In this document: positions 26,766 through 34,507 of the stretch, piece by piece | Position numbering within the stretch: the first letter of the stretch is position 1 | Layout: each line of letters opens with the position of its first letter | Made by a program: the position numbers and the translations under genes | Notes under the pieces: model-generated | Told to the model about the DNA's origin: nothing | Seen by the model: only the letters and a program-made list of their open reading frames with translations | Databases searched by the model: none | NCBI RefSeq assembly: GCF_000720325.1 | Contig: NZ_JOJM01000001.1 | Span: 248,001-312,000, forward strand | Source of the DNA: Streptomyces sp. NRRL B-1347 | GTDB lineage: Bacteria > Actinomycetota > Actinomycetes > Streptomycetales > Streptomycetaceae | DNA length: 64,000 nucleotides | Reading direction: 5' to 3'

Positions 26766-28469
26766 TCACTTGTACATGGTCTGGTTCATGGTTCCGGGGG
26801 CGTAGGCGTCCGGGTCGACCCACACGTTGATCAGTGAGGGCTTGCCGGACTCCCGTGCGCGGCGCAGCGCGGGGCCGATGTCGGCGGGGTCGCGGACCTC
26901 TTCGCCGTAGCCGCCGAGCATCCGCGCGAACTGGTCGTAGGGGACGTCTCCGAGGGTGTTGCCGACCCGTTCGCGCTCGGCGCCGTACTTGGCCCGCTGG
27001 CCGTAACGGATCTGGTTCATGGAGGAGTTGTTGCCGACGATGCCGACGAAGGGGAGGTGGTAGCGCACCAGCGTCTCGAAGTCCCAGCCGGTGAGGCTGA
27101 AGGCGCCGTCACCGAAGAGGGCCACGACCTCCTTGTCGGGCCGGGCCTGCTTGGCGGCGAGCACGAAGGGTATGCCGACGCCGAGCGTGCCGAGTGGTCC
27201 CGGGTCCATCCAGTGCCCGGGGGCCTTGGGCTGGACCACCTGGCCGGAGAAGGTGACGATGTCGCCGCCGTCGCCGATGTACAGCGAGTCCTCGGTGAGG
27301 AAGTCGTTGATCTCGCTGACCAGCCGGTAGGGGTGGATGGGCGAGGCGTCGGAGCGCAGCTGCGGCAGCCGCTTCTCGATGGCCGTCTGCTCGGCCGCCC
27401 GCAGCTCGTCCAGCCACTCCTTGCGCCGCGACGCCCCGCCGTTGAGGCGCCCGGAGGCCGCTTCGGTGACGGACTTCAGGACGAGTCCCGCGTCGCCCAC
27501 GATGCCCAGGTCGACGTCGCGGTTCTTGCCGACGATGCGGTAGTCGAGGTCGATCTGGACGACCGTCGCGTCGGGGGAGAGGCGTTTGCCGTAGCCCATG
27601 CGGAAGTCGAAGGGGGTGCCGACGATCACGATGAGGTCGGCGTTGGCGAAGGCGTACCGCCGCGAGAGCTGGAAGTGGTGCGGGTCGCCCGGCGGCAGTG
27701 TGCCGCGGCCCGCGCCGTTCATGTAGGCGGGCACGTTGAGGGCCCGGACGAGTTCGACGGCCGCCTCGGTGCCGCGGGTGGTCCACACCTGGCTGCCCAG
27801 GAGGATCGCGGGCTTCTCGGCGTGCACCAGGAGGTCGGCGAGCTTCTCGACCGCCTCGGGGTCCCCTGCCGACCGGGTGGAGGCGCGGTAGTGCCCCGCG
27901 CGCGGGATGCGTGCCTTCTCGACAGGCACCTTGGCGTCGAGCACATCGCGAGGTATCTCCAGGAAGGACGGGCCGGGGGCGCCGTGGAAGCACTCGCGGA
28001 AGGCCATGGACACCATGTCGGCCGTGCGTGCCGTGTCCGGCACGGTCGCGGCAAACTTGGTGATGGGCGTCATCATGTCGACGTGTGGAAGGTCCTGGAG
28101 TGAGCCCATCTTGTGCTGGGTGTGGGCTCCTTGGCCGCCGATCAGCAGCATCGGTGACTCGGCGCGGAAGGCGTTCGCGACGCCGGTGACGGCGTCGGTC
28201 GTGCCGGGCCCGGCGGTCACCACGGCGCAGCCCGGTTTGCCGGTCACGCGCGCGTAGCCGTCGGCGGCGTGGGCGGCGACCTGTTCGTGGCGTACGTCGA
28301 CGACGTCGATGCCTTCGTCGACGCACCCGTCGTAGATGTCGATGATGTGGCCGCCGCACAGGGTGTAGATGACTTCGACACCCTCCGCCTTGAGTGCTTT
28401 GGCGACCAGATGCCCACCGGAGATGAGGGCGGGGTTGTTGTCGCTCGTGTCGCTGCTGTCGTCGGGCAT
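26766..28469 (-). CDS. oxc: Oxalyl-CoA decarboxylase
   Basis: A 567-residue thiamine diphosphate enzyme. It has the ThDP-activating Glu region (DVRHEQVAAHAADGYARVTGK), PGTTDAVTGVANA, and the C-terminal metal/ThDP motif GDGAFSLTGWDFETLVRYH...GNNSSMNQ. Start ATG 28469 is chosen because a GGGACAGGA site lies about 7 nt upstream and the resulting length equals known Oxc proteins. The longer frame to 28541 runs into the divergent promoter. It converts oxalyl-CoA to formyl-CoA and CO2 and leads the oxc-frc-acs-transporter operon. Confidence 0.94.
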   Translation of the reverse strand: MPDDSSDTSDNNPALISGGHLVAKALKAEGVEVIYTLCGGHIIDIYDGCVDEGIDVVDVRHEQVAAHAADGYARVTGKPGCAVVTAGPGTTDAVTGVANAFRAESPMLLIGGQGAHTQHKMGSLQDLPHVDMMTPITKFAATVPDTARTADMVSMAFRECFHGAPGPSFLEIPRDVLDAKVPVEKARIPRAGHYRASTRSAGDPEAVEKLADLLVHAEKPAILLGSQVWTTRGTEAAVELVRALNVPAYMNGAGRGTLPPGDPHHFQLSRRYAFANADLIVIVGTPFDFRMGYGKRLSPDATVVQIDLDYRIVGKNRDVDLGIVGDAGLVLKSVTEAASGRLNGGASRRKEWLDELRAAEQTAIEKRLPQLRSDASPIHPYRLVSEINDFLTEDSLYIGDGGDIVTFSGQVVQPKAPGHWMDPGPLGTLGVGIPFVLAAKQARPDKEVVALFGDGAFSLTGWDFETLVRYHLPFVGIVGNNSSMNQIRYGQRAKYGAERERVGNTLGDVPYDQFARMLGGYGEEVRDPADIGPALRRARESGKPSLINVWVDPDAYAPGTMNQTMYK

Positions 28470-28540
28470 GACGAAGTCCTGTCCCTTCGTAGGGGAGTTG
28501 GAGCGCGCTCGCACGGGACGCGGGCCGCCCTCGCGGTACA

Positions 28541-28569
28541 TTGCATACAGTCGACGAATACTGTATGAA
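28541..28569 (+). promoter_or_regulatory. Candidate promoter for the sucC-sucD transcript
   Basis: TTGCAT (28541-28546) and TATGAA (28564-28569) are separated by 17 nt, a fair match to a vegetative promoter. A mirrored pair (TTCATA, 16 nt, TATGCA) reads towards oxc on the other strand, so divergent promoters probably overlap here. Called from sequence only. Confidence 0.45.
28544..28567. promoter_or_regulatory. Palindromic operator between oxc and sucC
   Basis: CATACAGT and ACTGTATG form a perfect 8-bp inverted repeat with an 8-nt spacer. It lies in the 167-bp divergent region and overlaps both candidate promoters, so a dimeric regulator bound here could control both arms. The ATAC/GTAT half-site character resembles GntR-type operators. 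No regulator gene is adjacent. Confidence 0.65.
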
Positions 28570-28636
28570 CCTGGTTATCCCGCATCCGACGCAGGGTGTC
28601 CAGGGGGCATGCGGCACTTTCAGACAGGAGCCGGAC

Positions 28637-29776
28637 ATGGACCTGTACGAGCACCAGGCAAGGGAACTCTTCGAAGAGCACGGCATCTTGGTGCCGCGCG
28701 CCGAGGTCGCCACATCGGCCAAGGAAGCCCGCGCGTGCGCCGCGCGCCTCGGCGGCCGCGTCATCGTGAAAGCGCAGGTGAAGACGGGCGGCCGAGGCAA
28801 GGCGGGCGGCGTGAAGCGGGCCGCGGACCCGCCTGCCGCCGAGCTGACGGCACGCCAGGTCCTCGGCATGGACATCAAGGGCCACACCGTGCGCGCGGTA
28901 ATGGTGGCCCAACCCGTCGAGGTGGAGCGCGAGTTCTACGTCTCGTACGTGCTGGACCGGGCCACGGGCCGGTTCCTCGCGATCGCCTCCGCCAAGGGCG
29001 GCGTGGACATCGAGGACGTCGCCGTGACCTGCCCCGAAGCGGTGGCGCGGGTACCCGTCGACCCCACGGAGGGCGTGACTCGGCGCAAGGCCGCTGAGAT
29101 CGCCGCCGCGGCCGTCCTCCCCGCAGCAGCAGCCGACGTCCTGACCGCCCTGTGGAACGTCATGACCTGCGAGGACGCGCTGCTCGTCGAGGCCAATCCG
29201 CTCGTCCGCACACCCCAGGGGCAGCTGATCGCACTTGACGCGAAAGTGACCCTTGATGACAACGCACGCTTCCGCCAGGCCCGCTGGGGTGCTCAGGACG
29301 CGACGTACGACGACGAACGCGAGGCGGCAGCTGCGGCCAAGGGGCTCACCTATGTGAAGCTCGACGGCGAGGTCGGCGTCATCGGCAACGGCGCGGGCCT
29401 CGTCATGGCGACGCTCGACGCCGTCGCCGGGCGCGGCGCCCGGCCCGCCAACTTCCTCGACATCGGCGGCGGGGCCTCCGCGCAGGTCATGGCCGACGGC
29501 CTGGGCGTCGTCCTCGGCGATCCGTCCGTCATCTGCGTCCTGGTGAACGTCTTCGGCGGCATCACCGCGTGTGACGCCGTGGCCGACGGCATCGTGCGGG
29601 CGCTGGAGAGCGTCCGCCTGACCAAACCGCTCGTCGTCCGGCTCGACGGCAACAACGCCGCGCGTGGGCGAGCCGTCCTCGACGCGTGCGCCCATCCGCT
29701 CGTCGAACAGGCCACGACCATGGACGGCGCCGCGCGCCGCGCCGCCGAACTCACCCGCACAGCACCCGCCGTCTGA
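28637..29776 (+). CDS. sucC: Succinate--CoA ligase (ADP-forming) beta subunit paralogue
   Basis: A 379-residue ATP-grasp protein with the family pattern [62 protein letters not shown] and NFLDIGGGA. Start ATG 28637 has AGGAG 6-7 nt upstream. The preceding frame is untranslated leader. With sucD 10 bp downstream it would form the ligase heterodimer. Placed divergently from oxc-frc, it is probably not the housekeeping TCA copy; it may serve CoA or ATP economy during oxalate or formate metabolism. Confidence 0.9.
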   Translation: MDLYEHQARELFEEHGILVPRAEVATSAKEARACAARLGGRVIVKAQVKTGGRGKAGGVKRAADPPAAELTARQVLGMDIKGHTVRAVMVAQPVEVEREFYVSYVLDRATGRFLAIASAKGGVDIEDVAVTCPEAVARVPVDPTEGVTRRKAAEIAAAAVLPAAAADVLTALWNVMTCEDALLVEANPLVRTPQGQLIALDAKVTLDDNARFRQARWGAQDATYDDEREAAAAAKGLTYVKLDGEVGVIGNGAGLVMATLDAVAGRGARPANFLDIGGGASAQVMADGLGVVLGDPSVICVLVNVFGGITACDAVADGIVRALESVRLTKPLVVRLDGNNAARGRAVLDACAHPLVEQATTMDGAARRAAELTRTAPAV

Positions 29777-29786
29777 GGAGCCGGAC

Positions 29787-30728
29787 ATGGCGATCTACCT
29801 GACCAAGGAGAGCAAGGTCCTCGTCCAGGGCATGACCGGCGCCGAGGGCATGAGGCACACCCGCCGCATGCTCGCCGCCGGTACGGACGTCGTCGGCGGC
29901 GTCACCCCGCGCAAGGGAGGCCGCACCGTCGACTTCGACGACCGCTCCGTACCCGTCTTCGGCTCGGTGCGCGACGCGCGCGAGGCGACCGGCGCGGACG
30001 TCAGCGTCCTCTTCGTCCCACCCGCCTTCAGCAAGGCCGCCGTCATCGAGGCGGCCGACGCGGGCATCCCGCTCGCCGTCGTCATCACCGAAGGCATCCC
30101 CGTGCACGACGCCGTCGCCTTCCACGCGCACGCGCGGCGACGCGGCACCCGGGTCATCGGACCCAACTGCCCCGGCCTGATCACACCCGGGCAGTCCAAC
30201 GCGGGCATCATCCCCGCCGACATCACCAAGCCCGGACGCGTCGGCCTGGTCTCCAAGTCCGGCACCCTCACCTACCAACTCATGTACGAGCTGCGCGACG
30301 TCGGCTTCTCCACCTGCGTCGGCATCGGCGGCGACCCCGTCGTCGGCACCACCCACATCGACTGCCTGGCCGCCTTCGAAGCCGACCCGGAGACCGAACT
30401 CATCGTCCTCATCGGCGAGATCGGCGGTGACGCGGAGGAGCGCGCCGCGACCTACATCGCCGAGCACGTGAGCAACCCCGTCGTCGCCTACGTCGCCGGG
30501 TTCACCGCGCCCGAAGGCAGGACCATGGGCCACGCCGGAGCCATCGTCTCCGGCTCGTCCGGAACGGCGCGGGCCAAGAAGGAGGCCCTGGAGGCGGCCG
30601 GCGTTCCGGTGGGCGAGACGCCGAGCGCGGCCGCGCACCTCGTGCTCGACCGCCTCGCCTCGCAAGCCGCCCGCCCGGCAGCGGGCTTCGGGCGCGGCGC
30701 ACCAGGCGCGGGGGAGGTGGCCCCATGA
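29787..30728 (+). CDS. sucD: Succinate--CoA ligase alpha subunit paralogue
   Basis: A 313-residue protein with the CoA-binding N-domain ([20 protein letters not shown]), [34 protein letters not shown] and the phospho-His motif [10 protein letters not shown]. Start ATG 29787 has GAGGAG upstream. It pairs with the beta subunit 10 bp upstream. The C-terminal tail is about 15-20 residues longer than usual and Ala/Gly rich. An ATGA overlap at its end (30725) starts another short frame. Confidence 0.9.
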   Translation: MAIYLTKESKVLVQGMTGAEGMRHTRRMLAAGTDVVGGVTPRKGGRTVDFDDRSVPVFGSVRDAREATGADVSVLFVPPAFSKAAVIEAADAGIPLAVVITEGIPVHDAVAFHAHARRRGTRVIGPNCPGLITPGQSNAGIIPADITKPGRVGLVSKSGTLTYQLMYELRDVGFSTCVGIGGDPVVGTTHIDCLAAFEADPETELIVLIGEIGGDAEERAATYIAEHVSNPVVAYVAGFTAPEGRTMGHAGAIVSGSSGTARAKKEALEAAGVPVGETPSAAAHLVLDRLASQAARPAAGFGRGAPGAGEVAP

Positions 30729-30928
30729 CCTACATCCCGGCCACCCCCGCGCTCAAGACCGGGCACGGCGCACCCCGCTCGCGCGGGGACCGCGAGGAGC
30801 CCGCCTCTACGCCGCCTCGGCCCGGGGGCGCCCCCGGCCTGGCGTGCCTCGATCCCAGGCGCCCACGGCCGTGGAAGCCCTCCAGCAGCCCGGGGCGCCC
30901 CCGGCCAGGCGCGCCTCCACCCCGCTCA
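30725..30928 (+). pseudogene. Possible remnant ORF coupled to sucD
   Basis: An ATG at 30725 overlaps the sucD stop (ATGA) and is preceded by GGGGGAGGTGG, so it looks like the start of a third operon gene. The translation begins [17 protein letters not shown] and then becomes Pro/Arg-rich, running into sequence antisense to the DUF2254 gene. I recognise no family. The gap also holds two copies of a GGGGCGCCCCCGGCC-type palindrome (near 30823 and 30891) that may act as terminators. Best read as a truncated gene or a chance start. Confidence 0.3.
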
Positions 30929-32260
30929 GCCGATGCCCTGGCGGTCCGGCAGCAGGGCGAACTCGCGGTCCGCGGTCTCCGGCACCACCCGTTCCACGGC
31001 CTGCTCGAGGAGGGCCCGGTGCCGCAGGAGCGGCGTGCGGCGCTCCTCGGGGACGAGGAGCAGCAGATCGTCGATGCCGGCCAGCATGCGCCGGGTGACC
31101 TGCGGGTTGCCGGGAGCGCAGCCGCGGATCTCGGTCAGGCCGAGGTCCACCAGGTCCGTCCAGTCGGGCACGGGCTGGATGAGCCGCACCTCGCCGCGCC
31201 GGTCGCGGTGGCGCAGCGCGCCCAGCAGATAGGGGGCGAGCACCGCGAGGAACTGCACGATGCGGTCCAGGGCCTGCACGGCGGTCGTCGGGTCGTTCAC
31301 GGCCGGGGACAGGGCGCGCAGCGCGATGTCGGACAGCTGCCGCAGGCCGAAGCCCAGATCCTGGTGGAAGGTGCGCTCCACCCCCACGTACACGGTGTAC
31401 CGCAGGGCACGGCGACCCGGCGGCGGCCCGCCGTGCACCGTGAACACGGGCGTGCCCGGCACCACGAAGTCCCCGGTGCGCGGCAGCAGCCGCAGGACGA
31501 CGCCCTGACGGCGCGCGGCCCGCACCGCGCGCGCGATGTGCACGTCCCGCAGCACCCCGGCGGGGCCCTCGTGGGTGATCCGCGCCGTCTCCGGGCCGAG
31601 CCGCTCGTCGTCGACCTGCCCCTCCGCCGGATGTTTCGCGGCCACCCGGAACGCCTCCCGGGCGATCCGGTCGATCACGAAGCCGATCCGCATCATACGC
31701 AGGGTGCCGTTCACGTAGGCCACGAAGAGCAGGAGGCTCACCAGCACCATGAGGAGGGCGAGCAGTCCCTCGACGAGCGGCACGTTCGTCACGAGCCGCG
31801 GGTCCCGTTCGCTGTCGAACGACGTCAGCGTCATCAGGGAGAACAGGAACGTCGCGAGGAAGACCGTGAGCGTGGCCTTGGTGATCCGGGAGCGGACGTA
31901 GAGCCGCACGACCCGCGGGCTGAACTGGCCGCTCGCCATCTGCACGGCGACCAGCGAGATGCTGAAGACCACACCGATGAAGGTCATCATCGCCGAGCCG
32001 ATGGTGCTGATCACCACCTTCGTGTCCTCGGCGAGCTGGTTCATGTCCTTGATCGCGTCGTACTCCTCGTGGTCCTGGAGGATCCGCACCCACTCCGCGT
32101 CCACCTCGGCGGCGATCCACCACAGCACCAGGGAGCCCACGAGGCCCGCCGTCGGCGCGAACCACATCGTGTCCCGCAGATGCTCCCGCAACGGAGACAG
32201 CAACCGCGGCCGCCGGACCCGTACGTCACCCAGCGCACCTGTAAGCAAACCATCACTCAT
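30926..32260 (-). CDS. DUF2254 domain-containing membrane protein
   Basis: A 444-residue protein with four predicted membrane segments in its first half (TMWFAPTAGLVGSLVLWWIAA, MMTFIGVVFSISLVAVQMA, ATLTVFLATFLFSLM and LLALLMVLVSLLLFVAYV) and a soluble C-terminal half. The sequence ISTIGSAMMTFIGVVFSISLVAVQMASGQFSPR is the clearest family mark of DUF2254. Function is unknown. ATG 32260 is the likely start. It is transcribed alone, convergent with sucCD. Confidence 0.88.
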   Translation of the reverse strand: MSDGLLTGALGDVRVRRPRLLSPLREHLRDTMWFAPTAGLVGSLVLWWIAAEVDAEWVRILQDHEEYDAIKDMNQLAEDTKVVISTIGSAMMTFIGVVFSISLVAVQMASGQFSPRVVRLYVRSRITKATLTVFLATFLFSLMTLTSFDSERDPRLVTNVPLVEGLLALLMVLVSLLLFVAYVNGTLRMMRIGFVIDRIAREAFRVAAKHPAEGQVDDERLGPETARITHEGPAGVLRDVHIARAVRAARRQGVVLRLLPRTGDFVVPGTPVFTVHGGPPPGRRALRYTVYVGVERTFHQDLGFGLRQLSDIALRALSPAVNDPTTAVQALDRIVQFLAVLAPYLLGALRHRDRRGEVRLIQPVPDWTDLVDLGLTEIRGCAPGNPQVTRRMLAGIDDLLLLVPEERRTPLLRHRALLEQAVERVVPETADREFALLPDRQGIG

Positions 32261-32409
32261 GGTGAAACTCTAGGCGCGGCGGCGCGCCCCGGGGTGTGGC
32301 GCGCGGCGGCGCGGCGTACCCGGCGGATACGCAGGTGAAAGGCACTCCGAAACCTTGGTATTGTTGTCCTCGTCGCCGCGGGAAACACCGCAAAGGCGGC
32401 AGACACCTA

Positions 32410-32497
32410 GTCCGGGTGGCGGAATGGCAGACGCGCTAGCTTGAGGTGCTAGTGCCCTTTATCGGGCGTGGGGGTTCAAGTCCCCCCTCGGACACCA
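32410..32497 (+). tRNA. tRNA-Leu (anticodon GAG)
   Basis: An 88-nt type II tRNA with encoded CCA. The acceptor stem GTCCGGG pairs with CTCGGAC (one G-T). The anticodon stem CTAGC/GCTAG closes the loop TTGAGGT with anticodon GAG. The long variable arm GCCC...GGGC and T-arm GGGGGTTCAAGTCCCCC are present. It is a likely integration site, since an integrase relic lies directly downstream. Confidence 0.95.
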
Positions 32498-32502
32498 GCT
32501 GG

Positions 32503-32532
32503 GACCCCACTTCACGTGGGGTCTTCTGCTTT
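32503..32532 (+). terminator. Terminator of tRNA-Leu
   Basis: GACCCCAC and GTGGGGTC form a perfect 8-bp stem around TTCAC, followed by TTCTGCTTTT. It begins 5 nt after the CCA end and is a canonical intrinsic terminator. Confidence 0.9.
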
Positions 32533-32539
32533 TCTGGGC

Positions 32540-32968
32540 AGTGGCGTGACCAACCACGTGACCATTGGCGGAGACCTCCACCGGGTTCTCGTGATGGTCG
32601 AGGCCGTTTGTGATCTTCGACGCCCGCCAGTCGTGCAGCTGGAGGCCGTCCGGCAGCTTCATCCGCGCACGGGCCCTCCTGCGCCAGTGGGCCGAGACCT
32701 TCAACGGATCCTGCGCCCCTTCCGGACCTTGAAGCCGTCACGGGCGAACACCAGGCCGTGATCCCCCCCACGGAGGCCCCAGCCGCTCCTTCTCCGCTTG
32801 CTGGCGCTCCCACGCAGCCTCGCGGAGAAGGTACGCGCCCGACTGGAACTGTTCGGCGGCTCCGCCCGCTCTTCCCGCGTCCTGCCCCAGCACGGCTCCT
32901 CAAGCCGCAGCCGGTGAAGACGCCGGAACCACTCAGCACCGCCAACCCGTTCCTGGCACTGCTCCAAC
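32540..32968 (-). pseudogene. Decayed tyrosine recombinase (phage integrase) C-terminal fragment
   Basis: Reading the minus strand in shifting frames gives integrase-like pieces: LLREAAWERQQAEKERLGPP, then GDHGLVFARDGFKVRKGRR, then a stop and frame change, then LKVSAHWRRRARARMKLPDG, LQLHDWRASKITNGLDHHEN and PVEVSANGHVVGHAT. GDHGLVF and the LHDWRAS box (standing for the HxLRHT box II) match Streptomyces integrases, and the end points into tRNA-Leu as an integrase normally does. Frameshifts and lost catalytic residues show it is dead. No intact N-terminal half is seen. Confidence 0.65.
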
Positions 32969-33004
32969 CAGTCAACGAAACGCCCCGACCCGTATGGGTC
33001 GGGG

Positions 33005-33646
33005 CTAGTCCTGTCTCTCCTGCGCCACCGCTCGAACCAGCATCGTCCCTACCTTCCGCCCTGCCGGGGGTTCGATCACATCCGTCTGAACGTCCTTGAA
33101 ACCGTGGTGGCGCAGCAAGTCGGCCCATTCCTTAGGGGAATGATCGTGTCGCATCGCGACCGTGCCCGATGCGAGCTGCTGAGCCCCGGGCGGTAGTTGG
33201 GAGAAAGCCAGGAGGCCGCCCGCATTGAGGCGTGCCCGGATCAGGGGTAGTAGTACGGCTGGGGTCACGAACCACACGGCACCAAAGATCGAATACACGA
33301 CGTCGTAGCGGTCACTGGAATGGGTCAGGTAGTCGGCCGCCTCCGCTGTCCGGAACTCAAGGCCGGGAAGGTGTCCCCATCGCTCCCGCGCCGTGTGCTC
33401 ACGGCTCGGAGCCACGTCTACGCCGACGCAGTGAGCCCCAAGCGTGGCCAGGTGAGCGAGATTGCCACCGGCGCCGGACCCGAGTTCCAGAACCCTTAGA
33501 CCTGCCACATCGCCCAGGACGGATTCGTTCGGCCCGTGGTCCGGGTACTGCGTCCAGTTCAACCACGACGTCGCTCCCCGGGCGTTCACGGTCCTACGGG
33601 GGACTCTGCCGTCAGCGAACCGGTCCCATAGGTCGGCAAGCGTCAT
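33005..33646 (-). CDS. Class I SAM-dependent methyltransferase
   Basis: A 213-residue methyltransferase with motif I VLELGSGAGGNLAHL (about residues 52-66), the acidic motif VGVDVAPSRE, and a post-motif region DVVYSIFGAVWFV. The fold is Methyltransf_11/25-like. Substrate is unknown. GGAAGG precedes ATG 33646. It lies between the integrase relic and the hairpin at 33670, so it is probably cargo of the former element. Confidence 0.85.
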   Translation of the reverse strand: MTLADLWDRFADGRVPRRTVNARGATSWLNWTQYPDHGPNESVLGDVAGLRVLELGSGAGGNLAHLATLGAHCVGVDVAPSREHTARERWGHLPGLEFRTAEAADYLTHSSDRYDVVYSIFGAVWFVTPAVLLPLIRARLNAGGLLAFSQLPPGAQQLASGTVAMRHDHSPKEWADLLRHHGFKDVQTDVIEPPAGRKVGTMLVRAVAQERQD

Positions 33647-33669
33647 TCCGTGATCCTTCCAAGCCGGAA

Positions 33670-33700
33670 GGGCCCACCCTCAGCGTCCGAGGGTGGGCCC
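33670..33700. terminator. 12-bp-stem hairpin terminator
   Basis: GGGCCCACCCTC and GAGGGTGGGCCC form a perfect 12-bp stem with a 7-nt loop. It follows the stop of the 79-residue gene on the minus strand and precedes the methyltransferase gene. Confidence 0.85.
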
Positions 33701-33716
33701 GATTCCCGTGCTGGCT

Positions 33717-33956
33717 CTACGTGAACTGGTGGAACGGAATCGTGTCGAGCATGAACGAGTGGACGCCCTTGTCGACTTTCTTGGACGGACCCGGAAGGGT
33801 GTCAGGGTTCTCTCCAGTCGTCACGAAGTACGCGATCGTCTGGCCGAAGAGCCTCTCCGCCTCGTCCCGGCTGGTCTCCGGGTCTCGCATGATCAGTTTC
33901 ACTTCCCGCTCCCAGACATCCGCTGATACGAACGTCTTCGGGTCGCGCAGCTTCAC
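33717..33956 (-). CDS. Short protein resembling the N-terminal half of actinobacterial glycine-rich domain proteins
   Basis: A 79-residue protein, MKLRDPKTFVSADVWEREVK through AERLFGQTIAYFV to GPSKKVDKGVHSFMLDTIPFHQFT. The pattern PS-x-x-VDKGVHSFMLDT is like the GPSExVDxGWHTFLLxTRxY segment of Streptomyces glycine-rich domain-containing proteins, which normally continue with a Cys/His region. Here a stop follows immediately, so it looks truncated, and a terminator comes right after. RBS GAGAGGC precedes ATG 33956. Function unknown. Confidence 0.6.
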   Translation of the reverse strand: MKLRDPKTFVSADVWEREVKLIMRDPETSRDEAERLFGQTIAYFVTTGENPDTLPGPSKKVDKGVHSFMLDTIPFHQFT

Positions 33957-34089
33957 GGCCGCTCATCGTGCCTCTCCTTCTGTCGTTGGAGTGGTGCACT
34001 GAACTTGCTGACTCGCTCACCGCTGGAGGAGCCCTGCCCAGCGGGCTGTACTTGGCGGTGCGCCCGCCGGGGCCTCGGCCGTGCTCTGC

Positions 34090-34191
34090 CTAGCGGCGAC
34101 CGCCGCCCTTTCTGCTCTGGTCGTTGGCCTTCTTGACCTTCTCTGACAGGTCGCGTGGGTCGCCCTTCGGCTTCTTGCTGTCGTCGCTCAT
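34090..34191 (-). CDS. 33-residue Lys/Arg-rich small protein
   Basis: The short frame MSDDSKKPKGDPRDLSEKVK then KANDQSRKGGGRR ends at TAG 34090. Its ATG (34191) overlaps the stop of the 68-residue gene upstream (ATGA), which supports translation. It is very basic and hydrophilic with no membrane segment. I recognise no family; the coupling suggests it works with its partner. Confidence 0.6.
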   Translation of the reverse strand: MSDDSKKPKGDPRDLSEKVKKANDQSRKGGGRR

Positions 34192-34394
34192 GCGGGAACC
34201 CTCCGGCTTTCGAGTGCCTTGGCGAGTCGCTCGGCGGTGGCGATGTTGACCATGCCGAGATCGATCAGCGGAACCACTCCGGCCGTGTCGACCCGCAGTG
34301 AGCGGAGCTCGATTCCTTCCGCCTCCAGAGCGGCGGACAGTCTGATCTGCACGCGCGATGCCAGCTCGTACGTCGCGTCTTCTCTGCTGTTCAT
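34188..34394 (-). CDS. Small hypothetical protein, 68 residues
   Basis: Starts at ATG 34394 (MNSREDATYELASRVQIRLS). A longer frame to 34556 would cross the divergent promoter region and was not used. The sequence is mostly helical with a C-terminal VNIATAERLAKALESRRV segment. I do not recognise it. It is divergent from the HTH gene at 34508 and coupled to the 33-residue protein, forming a small module within the tRNA-Leu island. Confidence 0.55.
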   Translation of the reverse strand: MNSREDATYELASRVQIRLSAALEAEGIELRSLRVDTAGVVPLIDLGMVNIATAERLAKALESRRVPA

Positions 34395-34507
34395 GGGGCG
34401 ATGTTGAGTGCCACGGACGGACGTATCTCCCCCTGGGTCAGAGACAGTTGAGACGTCCGGCGCTACGGTGCGAGAAGGCCCAAACGTCCACACCGAGGGG
34501 GTTGACA

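Noticed and set aside
32459..32704. 81-codon minus-strand frame ending CPRGDLNPHAR as a protein gene
   Set aside because: Its end is the reverse translation of tRNA-Leu, a familiar annotation artefact. Its middle is used instead as evidence for the integrase relic.
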